A DNA stretch of 33,160 bases from Planktothrix paucivesiculata PCC 9631. GTDB lineage: Bacteria; Cyanobacteriota; Cyanobacteriia; Cyanobacteriales; Microcoleaceae. The DNA lies in assembly GCF_900009265.2 (NCBI RefSeq), contig NZ_LR735020.1:13622-46781 (forward strand), read 5' to 3'. Below, piece after piece: positions 8,248-16,584 of this stretch. The translations under genes were made by a program, and so were the position numbers. A model generated the notes under the pieces. The model did no database searches and had not been told where the DNA came from. It saw nothing but the letters and a program-made list of their open reading frames with translations. Within the stretch, counting starts at the first letter, position 1, and each line of letters begins with the position of its first letter.

Positions 8248-8533
8248 AACGCTAAATATAAAAAATCAGTATAAAACAACACAAATTTTAACTCTATATT
8301 CAGGCATTTGTCAAGATTTGATGCAAAGGATTAAAAAAGTTATAGTTCTTGTGACATCTTGTATTTTTTTTTCTCCAATTTGGGAAAACTCGGTTATTCT
8401 TGAAACTTGAAGAAAGTAAAGAAAGTATTAAGCCTTTTCGTCATTGACGCATCGGACTACCTTCTAACTGACTCAGAAAAACACTGTTATTTTCTGTATA
8501 AAAACAGACAAAACTGCATCCATCGGAGATTTT

Positions 8534-8749
8534 ATGACTCCTACAATGCTTCGTCAACTTTGGTCACTGGTAGAAACCACTCAAGCATCCACTTTGGTTG
8601 ATCTTGATGATGCGAGTCTTGTCCAGTGTTTAGTCAAACAGTTCAAAAAACAAGCGGCAATTAACGCAAAAGAGGCTGATCTATTAAGGGATTATATCTG
8701 CTCTCGGATTGCTTTAATTCGAGATATGGCAGAAGGCCGCCTATCTTGA
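8534..8749 (+). CDS. Small conserved-looking hypothetical protein
   Basis: A 71-residue soluble protein beginning MTPTMLRQLWSLVETTQAST, with no Cys, predicted all helical (LVDLDDASLVQCLVKQFKKQ, EADLLRDYICSRIALIRDMA). A GGAG ribosome site (CATCGGAGATTTTATG) supports this start. Similar short proteins occur in other cyanobacteria as far as I recall, but no function is known to me. It stands alone between the lipid kinase and natF, with a hairpin CAGAAAA / TTTTCTG (8474-8496) upstream in its probable leader. Correction on composition: one Cys pair-like residue set is present (VQCLV, YICSR), so two Cys in total. Confidence 0.7.
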   Translation: MTPTMLRQLWSLVETTQASTLVDLDDASLVQCLVKQFKKQAAINAKEADLLRDYICSRIALIRDMAEGRLS

Positions 8750-8872
8750 GACGCTTCTTAGGCTTCCCTCCTATCTGTCCAATATTTTCCCACTTTATGG
8801 AGGTATAACTCTGGGGACATTTTTCTCAAAAAGCTGCATGGAAAATTCTCAGATTAAGGTAAGCTTAAAGCG

Positions 8873-8916
8873 TTTGAGGTCGCTCCTTGAGAGTTAATGA
8901 CCTCAAAACCTTTTTT
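8873..8916 (+). terminator. Hairpin plus T-run just upstream of natF
   Basis: TTTGAGGTC (8873-8881) pairs perfectly with GACCTCAAA (8899-8907), followed by ACC and six T (8911-8916). It is a textbook intrinsic terminator. It could end the 71-residue gene 120 bases upstream. However, only 37 bases separate the T-run from the natF start, so it may instead be an attenuator in the natF leader. Confidence 0.75.
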
Positions 8917-8953
8917 GTTAACTGCCTAACTCATACACGAGTAATATAAAACT

Positions 8954-10021
8954 ATGCACAAATGCGGTTCTTTGCTAGTAGCAACCCTACTGTTAGTTGC
9001 ACCCCTAACAGCCTGTGAATCCTCGAATTCTACTAGCACTGGTACAACTTCGTCTGGGGGAAGCTCAATTAATAGTCGCCTTGATACTATCAAGCAGCGA
9101 GGAAAGTTAATCTGTGGAGTTGATGGTAAAATCCCCGGATTCAGCTTTGTAGATGAAAGTGGTCAATATTCCGGCCTGGATGTGGATATCTGTAAAGCAG
9201 TCGCCGCAGCCGTTTTTGGTGATCCTAAAGCCGTTGAATATCGCAATTTGGATTCTACAGAACGATTTGAAGCTTTAAAATCGGGGGAGGTCGATATACT
9301 CTCCCGCAATACCACCTGGACGATTAGCCGCGATACCTCTGTTGGACTGGAATTCGCCCCGACTACATTTTTCGACGGTCAAGGGATGATGGTTCGTCAA
9401 GATAGTGGGATTACTAAATTAGAAGATTTAGAGGGCAAAGCCGTTTGTGTAGAGGCAGGAACAACTACCGAGCTAAACCTAACTGATGCTCTGCGCCAAA
9501 GAAATATCAAGGCTGAAACCGTTACTTTTCAACAGGCTGACCCGGCCTACGCGGCCTACGCAGAAGGTCGATGTCAAGGGATGACCTCGGACAAATCCCA
9601 ACTGGTCGCCCGTCGCAGTACCCTCCCTAATCCCGACGAGCATATTCTTTTGGATGTTACGATGTCGAAAGAACCCCTTGGCCCGGTAACAGTTAATAAT
9701 GATTCCGCTTGGTTTGATGTGGTGAAATGGACAACTTATGCTTTGATTGAGGCGGAAGAATTAGGGATTAATCAAGGGAATGTGGATCAACTCAAAACCA
9801 GTGAGAACCCCAATATTAAAAGATTTTTAGGAACAGAAGGCGACCTGGGTACGGGGGCGCGATTAAGTAATGATTTTGCGGCTAATGCGGTTAAAGCTGT
9901 TGGTAATTATGGTGAAGTTTACGAACGTAACTTAGGTCAAGGTTCACAATTTAAACTACCCCGAGGACAAAATGCTCTGTGGACAAATGGGGGTTTGATG
10001 TATTCTCCACCTTTACGTTAA
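8954..10021 (+). CDS. natF: Amino acid ABC transporter substrate-binding lipoprotein
   Basis: A 355-residue solute-binding protein of the polar amino acid family (BztA/AapJ/NatF type). A signal peptide ends in a lipobox LTAC (Cys21), followed by a Ser/Thr/Gly linker to about residue 42. The SBP_bac_3 domain starts at RLDTIKQRGKLICGVDG. Motifs include FSFVDESGQYSGLDVDICKA, ALKSGEVDILSRNTTWT and GKAVCVEAGTTTELNL. It would capture acidic and neutral amino acids in the periplasm and pass them to the permease encoded next. In Anabaena the N-II system is NatF, NatG, NatH and BgtA; only F and G are here. The symbol rests on family resemblance. Confidence 0.88.
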   Translation: MHKCGSLLVATLLLVAPLTACESSNSTSTGTTSSGGSSINSRLDTIKQRGKLICGVDGKIPGFSFVDESGQYSGLDVDICKAVAAAVFGDPKAVEYRNLDSTERFEALKSGEVDILSRNTTWTISRDTSVGLEFAPTTFFDGQGMMVRQDSGITKLEDLEGKAVCVEAGTTTELNLTDALRQRNIKAETVTFQQADPAYAAYAEGRCQGMTSDKSQLVARRSTLPNPDEHILLDVTMSKEPLGPVTVNNDSAWFDVVKWTTYALIEAEELGINQGNVDQLKTSENPNIKRFLGTEGDLGTGARLSNDFAANAVKAVGNYGEVYERNLGQGSQFKLPRGQNALWTNGGLMYSPPLR

Positions 10022-10049
10022 AGTCGGTTATCAAGTATCCCCATTATCA

Positions 10050-10077
10050 GTAGAGACGTACCATGGTACGTCTCTAC
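10050..10077. repeat. Perfect 28-bp palindrome between natF and natG
   Basis: GTAGAGACGTACCA is followed at once by its exact reverse complement TGGTACGTCTCTAC. It lies 29 bases after the natF stop and 30 before natG. Related palindromes (GTAGAGACGT...ACGTCTCTAC) are dispersed in many cyanobacterial genomes. In mRNA it would be a strong hairpin without a T-run, likely to protect natF mRNA or reduce read-through into natG. Confidence 0.9.
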
Positions 10078-10107
10078 ACTCATAAGTGATTAATAATTAA
10101 TGATATT

Positions 10108-11268
10108 ATGACCAACCCAGATCAAAAAATTCCCCTTTGGCGAGATGACCGATTTTGGCGAATTGCTTTGCAGGTTTTAGTAATTGTAATTGTGGTTAGT
10201 GTATTTGCTCTTTTGGGAGGAAACCTAAATCGCAGTCTCAGACAAACTGGAAGTAGTTTTGGCTTCGATTTTTTAAGAAATTCGGCGGGATTTAATATTC
10301 TTGATAGTTTAATTCCCTATACTCCCACTGATCCTTATATTCGGGTTTTATTTGCCGGATTATTAAATTCTCTGCGGGTAATGTTTTTTGGGATTATTCT
10401 CACAACTCTATTAGGAATTACTGTTGGTATTGCCCGTTTTTCTGATAATTGGCTTTTGCGTCAGTTATCGTTTATTTATGTGGAAATTGTTCGTAATACT
10501 CCATTATTATTACAGCTTGTTTTTTGGTATGGGGTTTTTGTGCAGCTTCCTCAGATCAAAGAAAGTTTTAGTTTTTTTAATGCAGTTTTCTTTTCTAAGC
10601 AAGGGATTTTTATGCCTTGGCCGTCGGGAATACAAGGAATTATAGGATTTGCAGTTTTATTAATTTGTGCGATCGCAGCCTTCATTATATCAAAAAAACG
10701 CATCAAAGTTATGATCGAAAGGGGAGAATCGGGAAAACCTCAATTGATCACTTTGGGAATTATTGGTATTATTGCTTTATTAATATTAACTATCGGATTA
10801 AATTGGCAAACTCCCATATTTAATCCCACAACCAATAATATAGAAGGAGGATTACGACTGACAATTGAATTTACAACCCTTTTAGTCAGTTTAGTCGTTT
10901 ATACGGCGGCTTATATTGCGGAAATTGTGCGGGCGGGGATTCAATCTGTGCCCAAAGGTCAATGGGAAGCGGCTAGATCTTTGGGTTTACAATCGGGTTT
11001 AGTCATGCAGTTAGTGGTATTTCCTCAAGCCCTGCGGGTGATTATTCCCCCTTTAAATAGTCAATATTTAAACTTAGCAAAAAACTCCAGTTTGGCGATC
11101 GCCGTTGCCTATGCGGATATCTATAATGTGGCGACAACCACCTTTAATCAAACCGGACGTGCCATCGAAGTTATGTTAATTATTATGGGAACCTATCTCA
11201 CTATTAATTTATTAATTTCTTTGGGAATGAACCAATTAAACCGCAGTGTTCAGTTACAAGAACGATGA
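10108..11268 (+). CDS. natG: Amino acid ABC transporter permease
   Basis: A 386-residue inner-membrane permease of the HisM/GlnP family, of the long BztB/AapQ/NatG type. The first helix is at about 17-37. The permease core starts near 80 (LFAGLLNSLRVMFFGIILTT) and ends at about 380. A long insert (about 150-240, with extra helices) separates the core, as in BztB. The EAA loop for ATPase docking reads QWEAARSLGLQSGLVMQLVVFPQALR near 288-315. It works with natF. The usual partner permease (NatH) and ATPase (BgtA) are not next to it, so they must be encoded elsewhere. Its stop is one base from the stop of the convergent hydrolase. Confidence 0.9.
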   Translation: MTNPDQKIPLWRDDRFWRIALQVLVIVIVVSVFALLGGNLNRSLRQTGSSFGFDFLRNSAGFNILDSLIPYTPTDPYIRVLFAGLLNSLRVMFFGIILTTLLGITVGIARFSDNWLLRQLSFIYVEIVRNTPLLLQLVFWYGVFVQLPQIKESFSFFNAVFFSKQGIFMPWPSGIQGIIGFAVLLICAIAAFIISKKRIKVMIERGESGKPQLITLGIIGIIALLILTIGLNWQTPIFNPTTNNIEGGLRLTIEFTTLLVSLVVYTAAYIAEIVRAGIQSVPKGQWEAARSLGLQSGLVMQLVVFPQALRVIIPPLNSQYLNLAKNSSLAIAVAYADIYNVATTTFNQTGRAIEVMLIIMGTYLTINLLISLGMNQLNRSVQLQER

Positions 11269-11269
11269 A

Positions 11270-12157
11270 TTAAGACTCAAAAAAATCATCTTCAATTTCT
11301 CTTTGAATACAACACTGATTCAGAATATTTTTGATATGATTAACTACATTATTGGTCTGTTCTAACATCGCTAAATGTCCACAATTGTCAATTTCAATCA
11401 CATTATTATCCCCCTGACGAAATAGCCAATGAAAGCTGGCTAAATGGCGAACATATTGGGGCTCCATAATTAAATCTTGACATCCCGCCAAAAAATAAAC
11501 CGGTTGCCCGAGTCGAGAAACTACCTGGGGTAAACGATGGACTTCCGCCTCGGTAGTGGAATCTAATAACGCCCCTAATGCCGCTTCAGGGCAAGCTATA
11601 ACAAAATCGATTAATCTTTGGCGTCCCCATCGTTGTTGAATCGGACACGCCACTTGAGCACGGGTAAAGATTAAATCCAATAGGGGTAAATAACATAACC
11701 ATCGGGGGCGGAATTTAACAATTTTTTCTCCCACGGAACGAAATTTCTCAAATTCTTCTTTGAGGTAAATTCCTCCCCCGGCGTTGATACAGATAACTCC
11801 TTTCACCTGTTGCGAGAGTTTATCTGCTGCTAAAAGGGCAATAGTCCCGCCCAGGGAATGACCCACTAACCAGGCATTTTCGATATTCAGGCTTTGTAAT
11901 AGAATCGCTAAATCTTCGGCGTAGGAAATAGGGGTATAGATGGCGTGTGATGGGTTTCCCGCCAATAATTGAGAATTTCCAAATCCCCGTAAATCGTAGG
12001 ATAAACATTGATATTCGGGCGCTAACAGGTCGATGACAGGTTGCCAATACTGACGACTCAGTAGCCACCCATGAATAAACACCAGCACGTCACCCGATGA
12101 TCTTGGTGGCGTCAATTCGTAACTGTGTTTAACTCCCTGGATATCGATAGTAGCCAT
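11270..12157 (-). CDS. Alpha/beta-fold hydrolase
   Basis: A 295-residue alpha/beta hydrolase. The oxyanion-hole motif HGW is at 29-31 and the nucleophile elbow GHSLGG puts Ser at 101. The acid is probably in AGCQDLIM near 237, and the catalytic His in NCGHLAMLEQ near 262. Substrate unknown; esterase, lactonase or dienelactone-type activity are all possible. The ATG at 12157 (MATIDIQGVK) is chosen because AGGA lies just upstream and homology-like sequence starts here; an upstream ATG at 12286 adds 43 residues without family features. The C-terminus (about 20 residues) is acidic and Cys-containing. It converges on natG with one base between stop codons. Confidence 0.88.
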   Translation of the reverse strand: MATIDIQGVKHSYELTPPRSSGDVLVFIHGWLLSRQYWQPVIDLLAPEYQCLSYDLRGFGNSQLLAGNPSHAIYTPISYAEDLAILLQSLNIENAWLVGHSLGGTIALLAADKLSQQVKGVICINAGGGIYLKEEFEKFRSVGEKIVKFRPRWLCYLPLLDLIFTRAQVACPIQQRWGRQRLIDFVIACPEAALGALLDSTTEAEVHRLPQVVSRLGQPVYFLAGCQDLIMEPQYVRHLASFHWLFRQGDNNVIEIDNCGHLAMLEQTNNVVNHIKNILNQCCIQREIEDDFFES

Positions 12158-12360
12158 GATCCTATCGTATCGGTGAAATGTACTTTTCTCAATACCGCGT
12201 GGGGCAATAACCCAGAAATAACCCAGAACTGACACCAGTGGTACATTAGCAAGCGGATCAAATCTAAGCTCAGTGCAAAATAACACCGGGCAAAATGTTC
12301 ACTCCTGCAAAATAGAGGGATAATCAATAGGTAAAAATCGAGTTAAGTGAGAATAAGTCA

Positions 12361-14073
12361 ATGAAAGTCGTCATTGTGGGTGGAGTGGCCGGGGGGGCAT
12401 CCTGTGCGGCTCGTCTGCGCCGATTAGATGAAACGGCTGAAATCATCATGGTAGAACGCGGCCCCTATGTTTCCTACGCCAATTGTGGGCTCCCTTACCA
12501 TGTCGGGGGATTGATTGAAAAAGAGTCCAGTCTATTAGTCGCGGATGAAAGCACATTCCGAAACCAGTTTGCGATTGATGTGCGGACACGCTGCGAGGCG
12601 ATCGCCATTTCACCAGAAAATAAAACCGTAGATTTGCGGAATGTTGCCACGGGTGAAGTTACCACCGAATCCTACGACAAATTGGTACTCTCACCCGGGG
12701 CTGCTCCAATTCGTCCCCCAGTGCCCGGAATTGATCTTCCGGGTATTTTTTCTGTTAGGACTGTACCCGATGCCCGCACCATCCGCACCTGGATTGAACA
12801 GGGTACAACGGAGCCCTGTGGAATGGACACCTATTCGGGATTTCAGACGGTTAAACGGACAAAGCGGGCGGTGGTCGTCGGTGGTGGCTTTATTGGACTG
12901 GAGATGGCAGAAAACCTGATTCATCTCGGACTGGAAGTGACCCTAATCCAGAGGGGTAATCAAATCCTGTCTCCCATCGATCAGGAAATGGCCCGTTTTG
13001 GCGAACGCTACCTAGAAAAACACGGTCTTCGCATTTCCCTGAATGACGGTTTGACCGGATTTCAACAAGCTGCCAATGGCTCGTTAGAAGTTCTCACGAA
13101 ATCGGGTAAGACTTATCCCGCAGATATTGTCATCCTGGGAATTGGGGTAAAACCCGAAACGGATCTGGCGAAACAGGCAGGACTAGAAATTGGCGAGCGA
13201 GGCGGCATCCGGGTTGATGACCAAATGCGAACTAGCAAACCGGATATTTTCGCCGTTGGGGATGCGATCGAGGTTAAAGATTTTGTTACCGGGCAATGGG
13301 CTCTCTATGCTCTGGCTGGCCCCGCCAATCGTCAGGGTAGAATTGCCGCCGATGTCATTGCCGGGCGTAACTCCCGTTTCCGAGGGACTCAAGGCACTGC
13401 GATCATTGGCTTGTTTGGAGGTGCGATCGCCTGGACGGGTGTTAGTGAAAAAGTCCTAACCCGACTCGGGGATACGGATTTTGAAAAAATCTATATCTAT
13501 CCCAACTCCCACGCCGGATATTATCCCGGTGCGAAAATGCTGGCGATGAAAGTCATTTTCCGCAAATCCGATGGCCGGATATTGGGAGCGCAAGCCCTGG
13601 GTTTGGACGGGGTGGACAAGCGGATTGATGCTATTGCCATGGCAATTCAGATGGGTGGGACAATTTATGACTTAGAAGAAGCCGAGCTTTGCTATGCACC
13701 GCAGTTTGGTAGCGCTAAAGCTCCTGTCAACTTTGCGGGAATGGTGGCCGCCGATGTTCTCAGAGGTGATATGCCTTTAAGTCATTGGAATAACATAGAA
13801 TCAGGCCTGCTTCTCGATGTCCGTAATCCAGCAGAACTCGAAATAGAAAATGTACCCGGCGCAGTCAATATTCCCTTACCTGAACTCCGCGCTCGTTTGG
13901 GCGAACTTCCTCAAGATCAAGAGATCCTCGTCTTTTGCCGATCGGGTCAGCGTGCTTACTACGCAACCCGGATTCTAGTACAAAATGGATTTAAAGCCCG
14001 AAATCTATCGGGAGGGATGATGTCACATTCGGTTATTTTAAGGGAGGAAACCGTGGGTGGTACTTTATACTAA
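12361..14073 (+). CDS. CoA-disulfide reductase-like flavoprotein fused to rhodanese
   Basis: A 570-residue protein. The N-terminal part is a FAD/NAD(P)H oxidoreductase: FAD-binding VGGVAGGASCAARLRR at 6-21, redox Cys42 in SYANCGLPYHVGG, NAD-binding VVVGGGFIGLEMAENL near 171, second FAD motif PDIFAVGDAIEV near 296, then a dimerisation domain. The C-terminal part from about 475 is a single rhodanese domain with LLDVRNPAELE and active-loop Cys526 in CRSGQRA. This is the known CoADR-rhodanese architecture, which reduces CoA disulfide, CoA persulfide or polysulfide with NAD(P)H and moves sulfane sulfur. It probably acts in the cytoplasm in thiol balance or sulfur handling. Single gene, followed by a likely terminator. 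Confidence 0.92.
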   Translation: MKVVIVGGVAGGASCAARLRRLDETAEIIMVERGPYVSYANCGLPYHVGGLIEKESSLLVADESTFRNQFAIDVRTRCEAIAISPENKTVDLRNVATGEVTTESYDKLVLSPGAAPIRPPVPGIDLPGIFSVRTVPDARTIRTWIEQGTTEPCGMDTYSGFQTVKRTKRAVVVGGGFIGLEMAENLIHLGLEVTLIQRGNQILSPIDQEMARFGERYLEKHGLRISLNDGLTGFQQAANGSLEVLTKSGKTYPADIVILGIGVKPETDLAKQAGLEIGERGGIRVDDQMRTSKPDIFAVGDAIEVKDFVTGQWALYALAGPANRQGRIAADVIAGRNSRFRGTQGTAIIGLFGGAIAWTGVSEKVLTRLGDTDFEKIYIYPNSHAGYYPGAKMLAMKVIFRKSDGRILGAQALGLDGVDKRIDAIAMAIQMGGTIYDLEEAELCYAPQFGSAKAPVNFAGMVAADVLRGDMPLSHWNNIESGLLLDVRNPAELEIENVPGAVNIPLPELRARLGELPQDQEILVFCRSGQRAYYATRILVQNGFKARNLSGGMMSHSVILREETVGGTLY

Positions 14074-14138
14074 AATCTTGATTGAATAAACCCCAACCTG
14101 AAAAATCTATACTTTCGGGTCTAGTTATTATTAAGAAA

Positions 14139-14181
14139 CCAGGTTGATATCCTCAGATACTAACCTGGGGGTCTGTTTTTT
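14139..14181 (+). terminator. Likely terminator after the CoADR-rhodanese gene
   Basis: CCAGGTT (14139-14145) pairs with AACCTGG (14162-14168) around a 16-base loop, followed by GGGTCTG and six T (14176-14181). The loop is long and the T-run starts eight bases after the stem, so it is moderate in strength. It ends 36 bases before the porin start. Confidence 0.5.
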
Positions 14182-14217
14182 AAATGTGGTTTTACCTCAT
14201 CAAAAATCAAGGTAGTA

Positions 14218-15753
14218 ATGAACACTATCCCATCCGATGTCCTAGTCTTTTTTGGAGCTAGAGGCGATGATGCTAGTAAACTTTTGGTTGGTAGTCTGTT
14301 GACATTATCAATCGCGATCGCACCCTTCCCTGTGAGAGCCAATCAGCGATCGCCGATCTCTACCCCTTCAGAGAAAATCAATTCTAATCATCAGCAATTA
14401 CCAGAATATTCAAAATTATTCACTGATCACCCAGCCATTCTCTCATTATCAGAGATACCTGTCTTTTCTACTCAGGCGAAAGATCTATTCGTTGAAAATA
14501 GGACAGATTCAACCCTTGAGACTCCTTCCCCTCAAACCAACCCAACTGAGACTGAAGATCAACCTCAATCCCCAGAATCCCAACCTGCAAACCCTTTTAA
14601 TGACAAGCTGACGGGTGATTGGGGTGATTTTCGCAGCACTCTTGCCGATCACGGGATGACATTCGACTTAGAATTCACCCAGTTTTACCAGGGGCTAGTA
14701 TCCGGTGCCGGAGATCAACCCTTTGAATATGGCGGTCGGCTGGATAGCTTTGTAAAATTGGATACCGCCAAACTCGGACTCTGGGAAGGAGGAAGTCTGA
14801 ATACCCATATTGAGTATCGCTTTGGCAATCTCCCTGGAGCTTTAGGGAATACTTTTTTCCCGACCAATACGGCGATGGAGTTTCCCTCAGAAAGTCCTAA
14901 TACGGTGATCGCGACATCTCTCTATTTCTCCCAACGCTTGGGCGATCGCGCTTCCTTCCTAATCGGCAAAATCAATGCCCTCGATCTGCTGGAAAACGAT
15001 CTCTTTTTTGGGGGATGGGGCAACCGCCGATTTATGAATTCCGTCTTTGCGGCTCCACCCAGTGGGTTAGTGCCACCGGTGTTTATCGGTGCGATCGCCA
15101 ATGTCAGACTTGATCCGGTCAATCTGTCGTTTTGGGTCTATGATCCTGATGATCGGACTCGGGATTACTGGCCAGGGGATCTGTTTAGCCATGGGGTAAC
15201 TTTTTCCCTCACCACCTCCTATAACACCCAGATTGCCCAACGTCCCACCAGCTTTTCGCTGACAGGCATCTACACCACCAAAGCAGGAACGGATTTTAGT
15301 TCTATATCTGAGAGTTTTAGGGCGGGCATAGAACCTTTGACAAAGCAGGGGGCTTATAGCGTTGCCTTCCAATTCTCCCATCTATTGCATCTAAATCCGA
15401 GTCATCCCCGACAGGGGTGGGGCGTATTTTTCAAGGGGGCTATCTCCGACGGGAATCCGAATTATGTCCAGAAGTCTCTGATTGCAGGCATTGGAGGGAT
15501 GGGACTATTCCGGGGACGGGAGTTAGATAGTTTTGGCTTAGGGTATTACTACTATGACTTAAGTAATGATCTGCAAGACACCCTAAATTCCAGAAAAAAT
15601 AGGTTTGGCGATGAACAGGGATTCGAGGTGTACTACAGTTATGGGGTGACTCCCTACTTCTATCTCACGGCTGATTTTCAATATATTGATCCTCCCCGTA
15701 ATTTCATAGATGATGCCTTTATTGCTGGACTTCGAGCAAATATCCGGTTTTAA
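14218..15753 (+). CDS. OprB-family carbohydrate-type outer-membrane porin
   Basis: A 511-residue protein. After about 20 residues comes a hydrophobic segment (LLVGSLLTLSIAIAPFPVRAN) that looks like a signal peptide, then a Pro/Ser/Thr-rich spacer (about 45-120). The OprB barrel begins with FNDKLTGDWGDFRSTLADHGMTFDLEFTQFYQG and ends in ...AGLRANIRF with the C-terminal Phe typical of outer-membrane barrels. Unlike the common cyanobacterial SLH porins, I see no SLH domain. It would let small solutes, possibly sugars, cross the outer membrane. A sugar ABC importer is encoded 6 kb away, which may be coincidence. Confidence 0.88.
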   Translation: MNTIPSDVLVFFGARGDDASKLLVGSLLTLSIAIAPFPVRANQRSPISTPSEKINSNHQQLPEYSKLFTDHPAILSLSEIPVFSTQAKDLFVENRTDSTLETPSPQTNPTETEDQPQSPESQPANPFNDKLTGDWGDFRSTLADHGMTFDLEFTQFYQGLVSGAGDQPFEYGGRLDSFVKLDTAKLGLWEGGSLNTHIEYRFGNLPGALGNTFFPTNTAMEFPSESPNTVIATSLYFSQRLGDRASFLIGKINALDLLENDLFFGGWGNRRFMNSVFAAPPSGLVPPVFIGAIANVRLDPVNLSFWVYDPDDRTRDYWPGDLFSHGVTFSLTTSYNTQIAQRPTSFSLTGIYTTKAGTDFSSISESFRAGIEPLTKQGAYSVAFQFSHLLHLNPSHPRQGWGVFFKGAISDGNPNYVQKSLIAGIGGMGLFRGRELDSFGLGYYYYDLSNDLQDTLNSRKNRFGDEQGFEVYYSYGVTPYFYLTADFQYIDPPRNFIDDAFIAGLRANIRF

Positions 15754-15785
15754 GGTGAGAAAGTCATGGGGTCAGGGCGATCGCT

Positions 15786-15806
15786 GCGTCCGTTGCATAA
15801 GTCCTC
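15786..15806 (+). repeat. Degenerate solo IS end
   Basis: GCGTCCGTTGCATAAGTCCTC closely matches the right end of the IS copies (GCGTCCTTGCGTAAGTCCTG), with a one-base insertion and two changes. It directly follows a HIP1 octamer. No transposase or partner end is next to it. It is best read as an old excision or recombination scar. Confidence 0.45.
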
Positions 15807-15913
15807 TTACCTTAAATTACCCTAAAGTTCTGTGATAATATGTAAACAAAAATGGGTTATGGGCGATTTTTGATGGGTCGTCTAACCCAGGCAAGTTTAT
15901 TTAAAATTGAACC

Positions 15914-16459
15914 ATGAGTAGCTCCCTCACAAAAGCTGTCTTATTTGTAGACGGCTATAACATAATTGGAATCTGGCCCCTATTGCGACAGAAACGCGAT
16001 GTTGACGATATGGAAACAGCGCGCAGACACTTGATTGAGACTTTAGTGGACTATAGCGCCTTTGAAGGACTCGATGCCCGACTGGTCTTTGATGCTCACT
16101 ATCAAAATACCCCCGGCGTTAGCGAAACCATTACTCGCAATGTGTCGATTCATTATACCGGTTTTGGGCAAACCGCAGATACCTATATTGAAAAACTCTG
16201 TGCTTCCTTGGGTCGTCAACTTAGGTTGTCCCGACGTCGGTTAATTGTGGCGACCTCAGACCGCGCTCAACAGTTGACCGTCACCGGCTATGGTGCGGAG
16301 TGGATGTCCGCCGAACAGTTGGCTGAAGCCGTCGAAGCCACCACCCAGCGTCGTCAGCGTCGTCATCAACCCCGGAAGCCATCTCCGAGCCGTTTTTTGG
16401 CTCATTCCTTAGACCCGGAGGCTCAAAATCGTTTGGCTCGGTTAAGAATGGGGTTGTAA
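15914..16459 (+). CDS. NYN-domain (YacP/Rae1-like) endoribonuclease
   Basis: A 181-residue protein of the YacP family. The PIN-like NYN fold shows LFVDGYNIIG with Asp13 and Asn16, LVFDAH with Asp60, GQTADTYIEK with Asp89, and IVATSDRAQQ in the second half, which together form the metal-binding acidic site. The tail after 135 is Arg-rich (RRQRRHQPRK), likely for RNA contact. The Bacillus relative Rae1 cuts mRNA in the ribosome A site; in plants and cyanobacteria the relatives are less studied. Not clearly in an operon; tRNA-Asn follows after 125 bases. Confidence 0.88.
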   Translation: MSSSLTKAVLFVDGYNIIGIWPLLRQKRDVDDMETARRHLIETLVDYSAFEGLDARLVFDAHYQNTPGVSETITRNVSIHYTGFGQTADTYIEKLCASLGRQLRLSRRRLIVATSDRAQQLTVTGYGAEWMSAEQLAEAVEATTQRRQRRHQPRKPSPSRFLAHSLDPEAQNRLARLRMGL

Positions 16460-16584
16460 TTACTGTATCAAGGGGGTTTCAGCTTTTGCAACCAAAGTCA
16501 AAAAATTTTTTTTCAAAAAAGCTTGCAAAAATTCAGGATCTAGCGCTACTATTATTAACTGTGGCTAAAAGAGAGACACAACGT

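Noticed and set aside
8407-8601. 64-codon plus-strand frame before the small protein
   Set aside because: Starts with TTG, overlaps the better-supported gene at 8534 in another frame, and lacks a ribosome site.
12158-12286. N-terminal extension of the alpha/beta hydrolase
   Set aside because: No family features, and the inner ATG has a good ribosome site.
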